Part shown: positions 28,278 to 38,231 of the stretch, one piece after another | Layout: the number at the start of each line of letters is the position of its first letter | How positions within the stretch are numbered: the stretch's first letter is position 1 | NCBI GenBank assembly: GCA_905182615.1 | Contig: CAJJCG010000078.1 | Span: 1 to 38,387 of the forward strand | Direction: 5' to 3' | Length of the DNA stretch: 38,387 nucleotides | Source: Alphaproteobacteria bacterium UBA2964 | Lineage (GTDB): Bacteria; Pseudomonadota; Alphaproteobacteria; MPNO01; UBA2964 | Made by a program: the position numbers and the translations under genes | The notes under the pieces: generated by a model | Seen by the model: the letters and a program-made list of their open reading frames with translations, nothing else | What the model was told of the DNA's origin: nothing | Database searches by the model: none

Positions 28278-29018
28278 TTAAAACAGGTGTTGTCCACCGG
28301 TGATAAAAATTTCTGAGCCGGTCACATAACCGAAGTCTTCACCACAAAGCTGAAAAATAACCGAAGCAACTTCGTCAGCTGTCCCCATCCGGTTTAACGG
28401 AATTCGTGGGATGAGTGACTCGTACTCCGCCCCAATCATTTCAGTCGCGATTTCACCCGGTGCCACCGCATTTACGCGCACACCCAACTCAGCAAACTCA
28501 ACCGCCATTTCGCGCGTCAGCGCCGACAGCGCTGCTTTCGATGTCGAATAGGCGGATCCCGCAAACGGATGAATAGCGTGACCGGCGATAGAGGTGATAT
28601 TGACGATTGAACCTTCTGCCCGATGCAAGGCCGCCGCAAATCCGCGCGCCAGTGCAAGCGGTGCAAATAGGTTTAAATCATAGACCTCGCGCCAATCGTC
28701 TAAACTACCGTTAAGAGACCCTAACCGTTCTTTATAAGGCGTTTTAGGCGATTGAGCGGCATTGTTGATCAACGCGTTGAGACCATCGTCCCCCAGAACA
28801 TCATTGGCCCTTTTGATAAATCCATCGACACTTTGCCGATCTGCCAGATCCGTCGAAATGTGATGCGTCCAGTTTGGGTCCCGCCGGCAATCATCTGGAA
28901 TATTTTCACGAGAGCAGGTTATTACCCGCCAGCCGGCTTCGCTAAACCGCTTAACGGTTGCGTGGCCAATGCCGCGGCTTGCCCCCGTCAGAACAATAGA
29001 TTTAACCGCGTCAGCCAT
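28278..29018 (-). CDS. SDR-family NAD(P)-dependent oxidoreductase
   Basis: Classical short-chain dehydrogenase/reductase of 246 residues. It shows the cofactor motif TGASRGIG (12-19), NNAA, the catalytic Ser in NITSIAGH, the Tyr-Lys pair in YSTSK, and a late VNAVAPGEIATEM segment. The C-terminus GSEIFITGGQHLF matches the family. The substrate cannot be assigned. It lies 26 bases downstream of the universal stress protein gene on the same strand, so the two are probably co-transcribed. Confidence 0.9.
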   Translation of the reverse strand: MADAVKSIVLTGASRGIGHATVKRFSEAGWRVITCSRENIPDDCRRDPNWTHHISTDLADRQSVDGFIKRANDVLGDDGLNALINNAAQSPKTPYKERLGSLNGSLDDWREVYDLNLFAPLALARGFAAALHRAEGSIVNITSIAGHAIHPFAGSAYSTSKAALSALTREMAVEFAELGVRVNAVAPGEIATEMIGAEYESLIPRIPLNRMGTADEVASVIFQLCGEDFGYVTGSEIFITGGQHLF

Positions 29019-29044
29019 TCAGATTGCTGACGCCAAGGCGCTCA

Positions 29045-29908
29045 TCACTTGCAAAGTAAGACCGGTATTTCAGTCGCCGTGATAATATGCCGTGTCCGAC
29101 CACCCAAGAGCATCTGGCGTACGCGGCTCCGTGCATATGCCCCTTTTATCAGCATATCCGCATTCACTTCCTTTGCGTGTTTCAGGTATGAGGCACCGAT
29201 CTCATCATCACGCACGTCGAAACGCATGATCTCCGCTTTAATACCAGACCATGCCAACCGGGTCACACCTTCTTCCGGTGGAATTGACGGCGGCTCAACG
29301 GGGTCGGCAGCGAGCAAAGTCACCTTGTCCGCCTTCTCAAGAATTGGCATAGCAGCCCCAATTGCATGAGCAGCTTCCGGGCTACTTTCCCAGGCAACAG
29401 CGACGTGATTTCCTGTTTCACTGGGCAGTTCTGGCGATACGACAAGCGTCGGACGCCCGGTATCCAAGAGTGCTGCCTCTAGGGTAATTGGCGACGGCAA
29501 TGCTAAATCTTTTACAGGACGACCGACCGCGACAATATCGAACAGACGACCCCGGATGGCGACGATCTCATCTTCCCGACCACTTTCTTCCCGCCAGCAA
29601 ATTGTTGGGCCAGATTGACCGTTCGGGGCATCGGCAATGGCGATACCGCTTGATTGACAAAACGAATCAAAAGATTCGCGCGCGTGTACCGCCCGTTCGC
29701 AACCTTCCTTCTCCGTAACCTCCATGATTTCCTCAATCATTGAGCCGTCCATTCCTTCCCCCGTATAGGGAACCAGACCGCGTGGGTCAGCCCGAACGTG
29801 TAAAACCTCTATATGGGAGTCAAACCGCTTTGCAATTCGTCCAACAGTTTCGAGAACCGTCTGACCTGAATCACCACTGCTTACACAGGCAAGAATCGTT
29901 TGGATCAA
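29045..29908 (-). CDS. Universal stress protein, tandem UspA domains
   Basis: A 287-residue cytoplasmic protein with two Usp-like halves: residues 1 to about 145, starting IQTILACVS, and about 150 to the end, with VAVAWESSPEAAHAI. The second half ends in GGRTRHIITATEIPVLLCK, the usual phosphate-binding and beta-strand end. The frame is open to a TTG at 29953, but the TTG at 29908 is preceded by GGGAGG with ideal spacing and aligns with the family N-terminus, so I chose it. Role in stress survival is family knowledge; specific function unknown. Confidence 0.88.
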   Translation of the reverse strand: MIQTILACVSSGDSGQTVLETVGRIAKRFDSHIEVLHVRADPRGLVPYTGEGMDGSMIEEIMEVTEKEGCERAVHARESFDSFCQSSGIAIADAPNGQSGPTICWREESGREDEIVAIRGRLFDIVAVGRPVKDLALPSPITLEAALLDTGRPTLVVSPELPSETGNHVAVAWESSPEAAHAIGAAMPILEKADKVTLLAADPVEPPSIPPEEGVTRLAWSGIKAEIMRFDVRDDEIGASYLKHAKEVNADMLIKGAYARSRVRQMLLGGRTRHIITATEIPVLLCK

Positions 29909-30017
29909 GTTTTCCTCCCGGCACGGGATGGTGCCAACTAGAACGACGGACAAATTTCTCCGTCAACTTAGACTTGACGTTTTTTTGGCCGCATTCAAGT
30001 GATTTCAGCAATTCTAT

Positions 30018-30608
30018 TTAGGGAAATAAATGGCTTACCGACCAGTTTCCGTTTTCCATACGATACAAAGTTCTTCGATGAAGACGGAAGGGACGTTCCT
30101 CCCAAAACTCAACTACAGTGGGAATCACGCAAAATCCGGACCAATTAGGGGGGCGGCTAACCTTTGAAACACCAAACTTTGCCGTAAATTTTGCGACGTT
30201 CTTTTCGAGATCAAATTGGCTCTTCATCGGGCGAGACTGGTGAGAGGCCCAGGCGCCAATTTGCGCCCCACGGGCACGACTCGCGAAATAGGCATCCGCT
30301 TCAAGCTCACTAACGGGTTCAACGACACCCGAAATCCTCACCTGACGTTTAAGTGATTTCCAATGAAAGACCAGAGCCACTTTTGGATTTTCGGCTAACT
30401 CAAGACCTTTTTGGCTTTCCAGGTTTGTATAAAAAACAAACCCTTTTTCGGTCGCCTCTTTGAGCAAGACCATCCTCGCAGAGGGCATTCCAGTCTGGTC
30501 CGATGTAGCAAGTGTCATCGCCTCAGCCAAGCCCGGTTCGGAATTTTCTGCGTCAGCAAACCATTCGCGAAAAAACTCTAGTGGTTTTTTTTCAATCTTA
30601 TTTACCAT
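30018..30608 (-). CDS. pdxH: Pyridoxamine 5'-phosphate oxidase
   Basis: FMN enzyme making pyridoxal 5'-phosphate from pyridoxine or pyridoxamine 5'-phosphate. The 196 residues include the FMN-binding [36 protein letters not shown], and the substrate segment ASHQSRPM with [13 protein letters not shown] near the end. Length and motif order are standard. The ATG at 30608 is divergent from the lipoprotein gene, and the roughly 215-base gap between them must hold both promoters. It lies 109 bases upstream of the universal stress protein start, on the same strand. Confidence 0.95.
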   Translation of the reverse strand: MVNKIEKKPLEFFREWFADAENSEPGLAEAMTLATSDQTGMPSARMVLLKEATEKGFVFYTNLESQKGLELAENPKVALVFHWKSLKRQVRISGVVEPVSELEADAYFASRARGAQIGAWASHQSRPMKSQFDLEKNVAKFTAKFGVSKVSRPPNWSGFCVIPTVVEFWEERPFRLHRRTLYRMENGNWSVSHLFP

Positions 30609-30824
30609 ATGGACGTCCAGAAACCTTTTTGAATCAATATATTACAAATTCATCACGTGGCTAAAACTGTAACGGTGCAATACCCTCACACTAAATAGCT
30701 TGAACTAATTATGTTTGGATTCCCACGTATACATAATAGAATTGATTGCCACGAAAAGTCTTTCGGATTTATCGTTGTAAACTCGTATGGTTTTGTTCGA
30801 CTAAACTGGCTTGGATTTTTAAAA

Positions 30825-31304
30825 ATGATGAAAAAACTAATCGCCGTCGCCGTAATCGGCATATTCGGATTGGGCTTAACCGCCTGCGCAGGAAATGACC
30901 AAAATGAAAGGGGTGGCGCGATTATTGGTGGCGTGATCGGCGGCCTCCTCGGTTCCCAGGTTGGCGGCGGCAAAGGCAGAATTGTTTCCTCAGCAGCTGG
31001 TGCCGCTCTCGGTGTCTTTCTCGGCAGCCGTATCGGTAAAAAACTCGACAAGGTCGACCAAATGCATGCCGCCCGGACACAACAAACCGCTCTCGAGACC
31101 AACCCGGCCGGACAATCTTCCAGTTGGACAAATCCAGATACCGGCAACTCAGGCACGGTTACACCGACAAAAACTGTTGCCAGCGCTGACAATGGTCAAC
31201 CTTGCCGCGAGTATCAGCACTCTGTCACCATCGGTGGCAAAACTGAACAGGCCTATGGCCGCGCCTGTCGCCAAGCTGACGGAAGCTGGCAAATCGTGAA
31301 CTAG
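30825..31304 (+). CDS. glycine-zipper outer-membrane lipoprotein (17 kDa surface antigen family)
   Basis: A 159-residue lipoprotein with signal MMKKLIAVAVIGIFGLGLTAC, where LTAC is the lipobox and the Cys would be lipidated. A glycine-zipper region follows (about 30-75: GGAIIGGVIGGLLGSQVGGG, then GAALGVFLGSRIGKKL). The C-terminal domain has a Cys pair and an aromatic Trp-Gln ending, like 17 kDa antigen proteins. The open frame extends to 30711, but two ATGs at 30825 and 30828 start at the signal peptide. Function unknown; the family is envelope-associated. Confidence 0.88.
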   Translation: MMKKLIAVAVIGIFGLGLTACAGNDQNERGGAIIGGVIGGLLGSQVGGGKGRIVSSAAGAALGVFLGSRIGKKLDKVDQMHAARTQQTALETNPAGQSSSWTNPDTGNSGTVTPTKTVASADNGQPCREYQHSVTIGGKTEQAYGRACRQADGSWQIVN

Positions 31305-31437
31305 GTGCAGAGTGCTTGCTGCAGCAATCATTGACGCGTAAACAAGGGTGGAATGGGCGGCTAAGCTCCGGCTTTGCCACGCGAATCCTTTGGTGTAGGA
31401 TCGCGCTCACCGTGTTTGCGTAAGGGACGAATAATAA

Positions 31438-32259
31438 ATGACCGAGCCAGCATCTCTCATGAAAGGCAAAAAGGGCCTTGTCATGGGCGTCGCAAATGAT
31501 CGATCGATTGCGTGGGGAATTACCAAGGCTATTGTCGCTCAGGGTGCCGAAGTCGCTTTTACCTACCAGAATGAAGTTCTCGAAAAACGCGTACGTCCAT
31601 TGGCCGAAAGTTTGGGTAGTGACGTCCTGATCGAGTGCGATGTCTCTGACGATGCCAGCATTGAGAAGGTCTTCGCGACCCTTGAAGAAAAATGGGGTTC
31701 CCTCGACTTCGTCATTCATGCGATTGCGTTCTCTGACAAGAACGAGCTTACCGGCCGCTATCTTGATACGAGTGCTCAGAACTTTGCCCAGACCATGGCG
31801 ATTTCTTGCTATTCCTTTACGTCGGTTTGTCGCGCCGCGCAGCCACTGATGAATAATGGCGGCAGCATCGTTACCCTAACCTATGCTGGTTCGGAGCGCG
31901 TCGTGCCGCATTACAACGTTATGGGTGTTGCGAAAGCCGCCCTGGAATGCAGCGTGCGCTATCTCGCTGTTGATCTCGGCAAAGAAAACATTCGGGTGAA
32001 CGCAATCTCTGCAGGCCCAATTAAGACGTTGGCAGCCTCAGGCATTGGTGATTTCCGCTATATCCTCAAATGGAATGAGTTGAACGCCCCCTTGAAACGC
32101 AATGTTACTATCGACGACGTCGGGGGCGCAGGCCTCTATTTGCTGTCCAATCTTTCCAAAGGCGTGACTGGCGAAGTACATCATGTCGATTGCGGCTATA
32201 ACGTGGTTGGGATGAAAGCAGTCGACGCACCCGATATCAGTGTGGTAACCGGGGATTAA
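31438..32259 (+). CDS. fabI: Enoyl-[acyl-carrier-protein] reductase (NADH)
   Basis: Reduces enoyl-ACP in the last step of each fatty-acid elongation cycle. The 273 residues show the FabI cofactor motif GVANDRSIAWG (17-27), the AFSDKNELTGRYLD loop, and the catalytic Tyr149, Tyr159 and Lys166 in YAGSERVVPHYNVMGVAK (YxxxxxxK spacing). This is the target type of triclosan and isoniazid-like inhibitors (family knowledge). AAGGGA lies about ten bases before the ATG. aroC follows after 33 bases. Confidence 0.96.
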   Translation: MTEPASLMKGKKGLVMGVANDRSIAWGITKAIVAQGAEVAFTYQNEVLEKRVRPLAESLGSDVLIECDVSDDASIEKVFATLEEKWGSLDFVIHAIAFSDKNELTGRYLDTSAQNFAQTMAISCYSFTSVCRAAQPLMNNGGSIVTLTYAGSERVVPHYNVMGVAKAALECSVRYLAVDLGKENIRVNAISAGPIKTLAASGIGDFRYILKWNELNAPLKRNVTIDDVGGAGLYLLSNLSKGVTGEVHHVDCGYNVVGMKAVDAPDISVVTGD

Positions 32260-32292
32260 GCTAAAACGCTTAAGGAATTCGGGGCGAGGTAA

Positions 32293-33363
32293 ATGTCCGA
32301 CAATAGTTTTGGCACGCTGTTTCGCGTGACCACCTGGGGGGAAAGCCACGGCCCAGCAATTGGCTGCGTGGTCGACGGTACGCCTCCCGGAATCGCCATC
32401 ACAGAGGCAGACCTTCAAACATGGCTCGACCAACGAAAACCGGGAACATCCCGCTTCGTAACGCAACGTCAGGAGCCTGATCAGGTCTCAATTCTTTCTG
32501 GTGTCTTTGAAGGCAAAACAACCGGTACGCCGATAAGTCTCCTGATCCAGAACCAAGATGCCCGCAGCAAAGATTACTCGACGATCAAAGATAAGTTTCG
32601 ACCGGGCCATGCGGACTACGCCTATTGGAAGAAATATAGAATTCGTGATTATCGCGGCGGTGGACGACCAAGCGCACGGGAAACCGCCATGCGTGTCGCT
32701 GCGGGTGGCATCGCTCGAAAAATACTCGGACGGTCCATAAAAATTCGCGGCGCGATGGTCCAGATGGGAACCGAGTCCATCGACCGAAACAAATGGAATT
32801 GGTCACAACGCGAAAAGAATCCGTTCTGGTGCCCGGACGCCAAAACAGCAGCACATTGGGAAGATTATCTCGACAGCGTTCGCAAATCCGGCTCATCGGT
32901 CGGCGCCGTCATAGAAATCGTTGCCTCGGGAATCCCGACAGGGCTCGGCGCCCCCATCTACGGCAAACTTGACGGCGACTTGGCCGCTGCGATGATGAGT
33001 ATCAATGCTGTCAAAGGCGTTGAGATCGGTGCAGGCTTTTCTGCAGCTACCTTGTCAGGTGAAGAAAATGCCGACGAAATGTGCATGAAGGACGGAAAGG
33101 TCGAGTTTCAGTCCAACAAAGCCGGCGGTATTCTCGGCGGCATCTCAACCGGCCAGGACATCGTTGTCCGGTTCGCTGTTAAACCAACCAGCTCAATCCT
33201 GACACCAAGAAAAACCATTACCAAACAAGGCCGGAACACGACGGTAGAAACAAAGGGACGCCATGACCCCTGCGTTGGGATTCGCGCTGTGCCTGTTGGC
33301 GAAGCTATGATGGCCTGTGTCCTCGCCGATCATTTGTTGCGCCATCGCGGGCAGTGCGGCTGA
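32293..33363 (+). CDS. aroC: Chorismate synthase
   Basis: Last enzyme of the shikimate pathway, turning 5-enolpyruvylshikimate 3-phosphate into chorismate with reduced FMN. The 356 residues include the signatures [11 protein letters not shown] near the N-terminus, [19 protein letters not shown] in the middle, and [19 protein letters not shown] near the end. A good SD (GAGGT) precedes the ATG. It lies 33 bases after fabI and converges with the RNA methyltransferase gene, only three bases between stops. Confidence 0.97.
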   Translation: MSDNSFGTLFRVTTWGESHGPAIGCVVDGTPPGIAITEADLQTWLDQRKPGTSRFVTQRQEPDQVSILSGVFEGKTTGTPISLLIQNQDARSKDYSTIKDKFRPGHADYAYWKKYRIRDYRGGGRPSARETAMRVAAGGIARKILGRSIKIRGAMVQMGTESIDRNKWNWSQREKNPFWCPDAKTAAHWEDYLDSVRKSGSSVGAVIEIVASGIPTGLGAPIYGKLDGDLAAAMMSINAVKGVEIGAGFSAATLSGEENADEMCMKDGKVEFQSNKAGGILGGISTGQDIVVRFAVKPTSSILTPRKTITKQGRNTTVETKGRHDPCVGIRAVPVGEAMMACVLADHLLRHRGQCG

Positions 33364-33366
33364 GCC

Positions 33367-34647
33367 CTACGGACGCCTGAACACACTCACCAATTCGATA
33401 TGAGGTGACCATAAAAACTGGTCGATCGGGACAACCGATTCCAGCCGATACCCGCCATCAATGAACTTTCGTGCGTCGCGGGCGAAACTTTGTGGATTGC
33501 ACGAAACATAGACAACAACCGGGATCGCACTTTGGGCTAACAGACCCACCTGAGAAGAAGCACCAGCACGCGGCGGATCCAGAACGACCACATCCACAGC
33601 ATCGAGCTCAGGACCCGCCAAGGGGCGCCGGTCGAGATTTCTCGCCTCAACGGTTACCCGCTCCCCCAACGCGTTTGACCGTGCAGCACGCGACAGCCCC
33701 TCGAGATGGTCCTGCGCCATATCGACCGCAAAGATCTGGCTGCCCGACTGTGCGATAGGCAGCGTAAATGCGCCACAGCCCGCATATAGCTCGACAACCT
33801 TTGCAGCACCACCTACCGCCGCAACAACATGCTCGCGCAATGTTTGTTCTCCCCAGGACGTCGGCTGAATAAAAGCGTCAGGGGGGATTTCCGTCTGGAC
33901 ATCGCCAAATTTCATGACGACGGCACGCCTCGCCACAATGGGCTCTGCGCTGTCTCCCGCCTTAGATTTCAATGGCTTCCAGCTAATGCGAGCGACATCG
34001 TTGGTTTCCGCAAATACGGCCAAATTTTCTCTCACCTTTAGATCGGTTTCCTCCGCCATCAACAGGGTGATATCCAATCCGCTATCAGCGCGTGTAACAG
34101 CGATCTCTGCGGTACCGCGTACATCCAGAAGTCCATCCAACAATTCCCGCAATGGGGGCACAACAGAGATGATGTCCGAATGCAAAACCGGGCATTCATT
34201 TAAATCAACGATCCGATGGCTACCCATTTCGAGAAAACCAAGGATAGTCCCACCCGCAAGGCGCCGAGCTGAAAATCTTGCCCTACGGCGCGACCCAGCC
34301 GAACCCGCGACGAGATCAGCGATCACGGAAACATCCAGATTTTGTCGTTCCAAAGCCTGGCAAACGATATCGCGCTTCCATGCCTGATAGGCCGTCGGAG
34401 AGAGGTGTTGCACCGAGCAACCGCCGCATTCTGTGAAATGCATACAGGCCGCTGGGTGACGATCATTGCCCGGTTCTGTGATCAATAGAATTTTACCGCG
34501 ACGGGAACCGTCTTTGGATTTACTGAGGCGCAGTTTTACGAGATCGCCAGGCGCCGCGAATGGTACAAAAATTGCACCGCCGTATGCTTCAGCGACGCCG
34601 TCGCCTTTGGCGCCGAGCGCTTTGATCCTAACGTCGATATCGGTCAC
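33367..34647 (-). CDS. TrmA/RlmC/RlmD-family RNA (uracil-5-)-methyltransferase
   Basis: SAM-dependent enzyme that probably makes 5-methyluridine in rRNA or tRNA. The 426 residues hold a short N-terminal TRAM-like segment (1-55), a [4Fe-4S] set Cys68-x5-Cys74-x2-Cys77 plus a later Cys in NECPVLH, the SAM motif VVELYAGCGAFTLP, LDPPRAG, and the catalytic Cys in YVSCNPQSFARD. The Fe-S ligands point to the RlmD/RlmCD side of the family, but the target base cannot be read from sequence. GTG start overlapping the tlyA stop (GTGA), so the two are translationally coupled. Confidence 0.92.
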   Translation of the reverse strand: MTDIDVRIKALGAKGDGVAEAYGGAIFVPFAAPGDLVKLRLSKSKDGSRRGKILLITEPGNDRHPAACMHFTECGGCSVQHLSPTAYQAWKRDIVCQALERQNLDVSVIADLVAGSAGSRRRARFSARRLAGGTILGFLEMGSHRIVDLNECPVLHSDIISVVPPLRELLDGLLDVRGTAEIAVTRADSGLDITLLMAEETDLKVRENLAVFAETNDVARISWKPLKSKAGDSAEPIVARRAVVMKFGDVQTEIPPDAFIQPTSWGEQTLREHVVAAVGGAAKVVELYAGCGAFTLPIAQSGSQIFAVDMAQDHLEGLSRAARSNALGERVTVEARNLDRRPLAGPELDAVDVVVLDPPRAGASSQVGLLAQSAIPVVVYVSCNPQSFARDARKFIDGGYRLESVVPIDQFLWSPHIELVSVFRRP

Positions 34648-35387
34648 GCCCTGCGACTCGCGAAGATCAGAAATTCAACGTTGCCTTTCGGCCCCGTTAT
34701 CGGACTCTTTTCAATACCCGCCACATTCCACCCCATTTCTTCAGAGAGCCAATTTCTAATTTCATCGCACACTTCCCGATGCAATTCAGGGTCACGAACA
34801 ACCCCCCCCTTACCGACACGGCCCTTTCCCACTTCGAATTGCGGCTTAATCAAAGCAATTAATGATGCTGATGCCGCCGCCAAATTGAGTGCGGCAGGTA
34901 ATACTGTACGAAGTCCGATAAAACTTGCGTCGCAGACAATCACCGTCGGGGTATCTGGAATATGAGTTTCATCCAACCTCCGTGCATTAACACCCTCGAG
35001 CACGACGACCCTCTCATCGTTTCGTAGCCGCCAATCCAATTGGCCACGGCCTACATCCACTGCATAAACTTTAGCAGCACCATTTTGTAACAAGACATCC
35101 GTGAAGCCACCGGTCGACGATCCGACATCGACGCAGATACTGCCGTCCACCACCATGGAGAAATTATCCAGTCCGTGCGCCAGCTTGATACCGCCACGGG
35201 ACACCCATGGGTGTGGCCGCTCACGAACCTCAATTGCAATATCTTCAGCGACCTGATGACCTGGCTTGTCGAGCCGCGCTTCACCGGAATAAACAGTGCC
35301 CGCTATGATTAAAGCCTGTGCACGCGTTCTGTTCTCTGCAAGACCTCGCGCCACCAATAACTGGTCAACGCGCTGTTTCACGGCCAT
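34644..35387 (-). CDS. tlyA: TlyA family rRNA 2'-O-methyltransferase / S4-domain protein
   Basis: A 247-residue protein with an N-terminal S4 RNA-binding domain (1 to about 62) and an FtsJ-like methyltransferase domain. Key segments are WVSRGGIKL, the SAM motif VDVGSSTGGFTDVLL, and IKPQFE with the expected Lys. TlyA enzymes 2'-O-methylate 16S and/or 23S rRNA; the older name hemolysin A is misleading. It starts 13 bases after dxs and its stop overlaps the next methyltransferase, forming an RNA-modification pair at the end of the isoprenoid operon. Confidence 0.94.
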   Translation of the reverse strand: MAVKQRVDQLLVARGLAENRTRAQALIIAGTVYSGEARLDKPGHQVAEDIAIEVRERPHPWVSRGGIKLAHGLDNFSMVVDGSICVDVGSSTGGFTDVLLQNGAAKVYAVDVGRGQLDWRLRNDERVVVLEGVNARRLDETHIPDTPTVIVCDASFIGLRTVLPAALNLAAASASLIALIKPQFEVGKGRVGKGGVVRDPELHREVCDEIRNWLSEEMGWNVAGIEKSPITGPKGNVEFLIFASRRA

Positions 35388-35400
35388 TGATTAAATCCGA

Positions 35401-37323
35401 TTAGGCCCGAGCGGGCTCTTCAATAATTTCCTGCCCGAGCGCCTTAAGCGTTGTACCAACGATATCGATTGCTGTCAGACCGGCCATTTCAATTTGTTTG
35501 GGCTGGCTGTCGTGATCGATGTAGATATCAGGGAAATACATTGGGCGGAATTTGAGGCCATTATCGAGCAATCCACTAAAGGCCAATACATGTGTGACCT
35601 GACTGGCGAAACCACCAATCGACCCTTCCTCAATCGTTATGAGGACTTCGTGCTCAGCCGCCAAACGCCTTATGAGGTCTTCGTCAACCGGTTTAGCAAA
35701 TCGTGCATCGGCAACCGTTGTCGATAAACCACGCGCAGCGAGGTCGTCCGCGGCCAGCAAACAATCGGCCAACCTGGTCCCATAGGATAACAACGCGACC
35801 TTGGTTCCCTCACGAATAATCCGCCCTTTACCGATTTTAAGAATTTCGCCCTTTTTCGGCATATCGACGCCGACACCGTTGCCACGCGGATAGCGCAACC
35901 CCGACGGACGATCATCAATGGCAACCTGCGTCTTTACCATGTGAACAAGCTCAGATTCATCAGCAGCCGCCATAAGAACCATTCCCGGCAAACAGCCAAG
36001 ATAAGTAATATCAAATGAGCCTTGATGGGTTACTCCATCTGCACCAACCATCCCCGCCCGATCCATCACAAATCTCACAGGGAGATTCTGGATAGCAACA
36101 TCATGCACAACAGAATCATAAGCCCGTTGTAAGAAGGTCGAATAGATCGCCGCAAAGGGCTTAAATCCCTCTGCAGCCAACCCAGCCGCAAACGTAACGG
36201 CGTGTTGCTCCGCGATCCCAACATCGAAGCACCGGTCAGGAAAGGCCTTCTCAAACACATCAAGACCGGTTCCAGACGGCATCGCCCCGGTAATGGCGAC
36301 GATCTTGTCATCTTTTTCGGCTTCGGCGACCAGCGATTGCGCAAAAACTTTGGTGTAGGCCGGTGGGCCTTGCGGCGACTTCGCCAACGCACCGGTCACG
36401 ACGTCAAACTTCCCGACGCCGTGGTATTTATCGGCTGCCGCTTCCGCGGGCGGATAACCACCACCCTTCTTGGTCACTACATGAATCAGAACGGGTCCCG
36501 GTTCATCGGAATCGCGAACATTCTTCAGGACCGGCAAAAGATGATCGAGATTATGGCCATCGATAGGCCCAATATAGAAAAAGCCCAGCTCTTCAAACAT
36601 CGTGCCGCCGGTAACCAAGCCACGAGCATATTCCTCAGACTTCGTTGCAGCCTGTTCGAGAGGCTTGGGAAACTTCTTGGCGAGGTCGCGCATCAAATGG
36701 CGCAGCGACCGGTAGTAGCGGGACGAGATAAGCCGCGATAGATAGGCGCTCATGGCGCCGACAGGCGGCGCGATCGACATATCATTATCGTTGAGAATCA
36801 CGACCAAACGTGACTCCATCGACCCGGCGTTATTCATCGCTTCATAAGCCATGCCGGCCGTCATTGAACCGTCACCAATTACCGCGACCGAATTATTTGA
36901 ACCGCCGCTTAAATCGCGAGCAACCGCAAAACCAAGAGCTGCGGAAATGGACGTTGCAGCATGCGCAGCGCCAAACGGGTCATATTCACTCTCTGAACGC
37001 TTAGTAAATCCAGACAACCCACCGCCTTGACGAAGCGTTCGTATTCCGTCCCTACGGCCGGTTAGAATTTTATGTGGATAGGCCTGATGGCCGACGTCCC
37101 AGACGAGACGATCATCCGGCGTGTTGAAAATATAGTGCAACGCGACGGTAAGTTCGACGACACCAAGCCCGGCGCCCAAATGACCACCCGTTGTTGAGAC
37201 CGCGTCAATTGTTTCCGCCCGAAGCTCATCAGCAAGCTGCCGCAGCTGTTTTTCTTCCAGTTTCCTGAGATCCGCCGGTAATTTGACGGTATCCAGCAAC
37301 GGCGTTTCGGGTCCCTTGCTCAA
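35401..37323 (-). CDS. dxs: 1-deoxy-D-xylulose-5-phosphate synthase
   Basis: ThDP enzyme that condenses pyruvate and glyceraldehyde 3-phosphate in the first step of the MEP isoprenoid pathway. It shows [13 protein letters not shown], the ThDP motif [18 protein letters not shown], and the pyrimidine-domain segments [10 protein letters not shown] and DRAGMVG. The frame is open to 37404, overlapping ispA. The TTG at 37323 is chosen because AAGGAGG lies five bases upstream and the product, [13 protein letters not shown] onward (640 residues), matches Dxs; a GTG at 37326 is the alternative. The ispA stop TAA is part of this SD. Confidence 0.96.
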   Translation of the reverse strand: MSKGPETPLLDTVKLPADLRKLEEKQLRQLADELRAETIDAVSTTGGHLGAGLGVVELTVALHYIFNTPDDRLVWDVGHQAYPHKILTGRRDGIRTLRQGGGLSGFTKRSESEYDPFGAAHAATSISAALGFAVARDLSGGSNNSVAVIGDGSMTAGMAYEAMNNAGSMESRLVVILNDNDMSIAPPVGAMSAYLSRLISSRYYRSLRHLMRDLAKKFPKPLEQAATKSEEYARGLVTGGTMFEELGFFYIGPIDGHNLDHLLPVLKNVRDSDEPGPVLIHVVTKKGGGYPPAEAAADKYHGVGKFDVVTGALAKSPQGPPAYTKVFAQSLVAEAEKDDKIVAITGAMPSGTGLDVFEKAFPDRCFDVGIAEQHAVTFAAGLAAEGFKPFAAIYSTFLQRAYDSVVHDVAIQNLPVRFVMDRAGMVGADGVTHQGSFDITYLGCLPGMVLMAAADESELVHMVKTQVAIDDRPSGLRYPRGNGVGVDMPKKGEILKIGKGRIIREGTKVALLSYGTRLADCLLAADDLAARGLSTTVADARFAKPVDEDLIRRLAAEHEVLITIEEGSIGGFASQVTHVLAFSGLLDNGLKFRPMYFPDIYIDHDSQPKQIEMAGLTAIDIVGTTLKALGQEIIEEPARA

Positions 37324-37333
37324 CACTACCTCC

Positions 37334-38218
37334 TTATGTTCGCCGCTGGACGACGAAATTCGCAATAGCCCGCAGGTGTGCAGCCTTTTCCCCAAACATG
37401 TCAAGTCGTGCGATGGCCTGCTCGGTCAGAAATTGGGCGCGTTCCTGCGCTTCTGAGACGCCAAGGAGCGATACAAACGTTGCCTTGCCAGCCGCTTCAT
37501 CCTTCTGTATTGCTTTACCGACATCTTCTGATGTTCCCAATACATCGAGCAGATCATCTGCAATCTGAAACGCCAGCCCCAGATCATGGGCATAATGCAG
37601 AAGCGCCTGTCGCGCTTCATCTGACGCCCTGCCAACAATTGCACCCGATTCACAGGAAAAACTAATTAGAGCGCCGGTCTTTAGGCGCTGCATTCGCGTA
37701 ACAGTCGAAACATCGGCATCGCTATGCTCCGCCGCCAAATCAATCATTTGCCCGCCGACCATACCATTTCCCCCCGAGGCGATCGCGAGCCCTTTGACTA
37801 ACGCAGCGCGTACTTCGGCGTCAGGATGGGTCGCTTTGTCCGCTAAAATTTCAAAGGCCATGGCTTGAAGGGCATCACCTGCCAGGATCGCTGTCGCTTC
37901 ATCAAATGCAATATGACAGGACGGTTTACCACGCCGCAAATCATCATCATCCATTGCCGGCAAATCATCATGGATCAATGAGTAACAATGAATAAGTTCG
38001 ACCGCGACGCCAGCACGCAATGAATAGCTGTCTGGCGTATCAAACAATCGGGCACATTCCAGCGTGAGAAACGGTCGTAACCGCTTACCACCATCAAGCG
38101 AGGCATAGCGCATTGCCTCAAACAATCGAGCCTCATGACCTTGCGGTGCCGCAAGGACCTCGTCCAAAATTTGTTCAACCGCAGCAGCCCCTTCGGCCAT
38201 AGCCTCCGGGAGCGGCAT
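37334..38218 (-). CDS. ispA: Farnesyl/geranyl diphosphate synthase (polyprenyl synthetase)
   Basis: Condenses IPP with allylic diphosphates to make GPP/FPP for quinones, undecaprenol and tRNA modification. It shows GGKRLRPF, the first Asp-rich motif [14 protein letters not shown] and the second QIADDLLD. The frame is open to a TTG at 38278, with ATGs at 38269 and 38218. I prefer 38218 ([10 protein letters not shown]): it follows the xseB stop by 13 bases and places GGKRLRP at the usual distance, giving 294 residues. No start has a clear SD. It lies between xseB and dxs, the common proteobacterial order. Confidence 0.93.
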   Translation of the reverse strand: MPLPEAMAEGAAAVEQILDEVLAAPQGHEARLFEAMRYASLDGGKRLRPFLTLECARLFDTPDSYSLRAGVAVELIHCYSLIHDDLPAMDDDDLRRGKPSCHIAFDEATAILAGDALQAMAFEILADKATHPDAEVRAALVKGLAIASGGNGMVGGQMIDLAAEHSDADVSTVTRMQRLKTGALISFSCESGAIVGRASDEARQALLHYAHDLGLAFQIADDLLDVLGTSEDVGKAIQKDEAAGKATFVSLLGVSEAQERAQFLTEQAIARLDMFGEKAAHLRAIANFVVQRRT

Positions 38219-38231
38219 CAGAGCATTTGCT

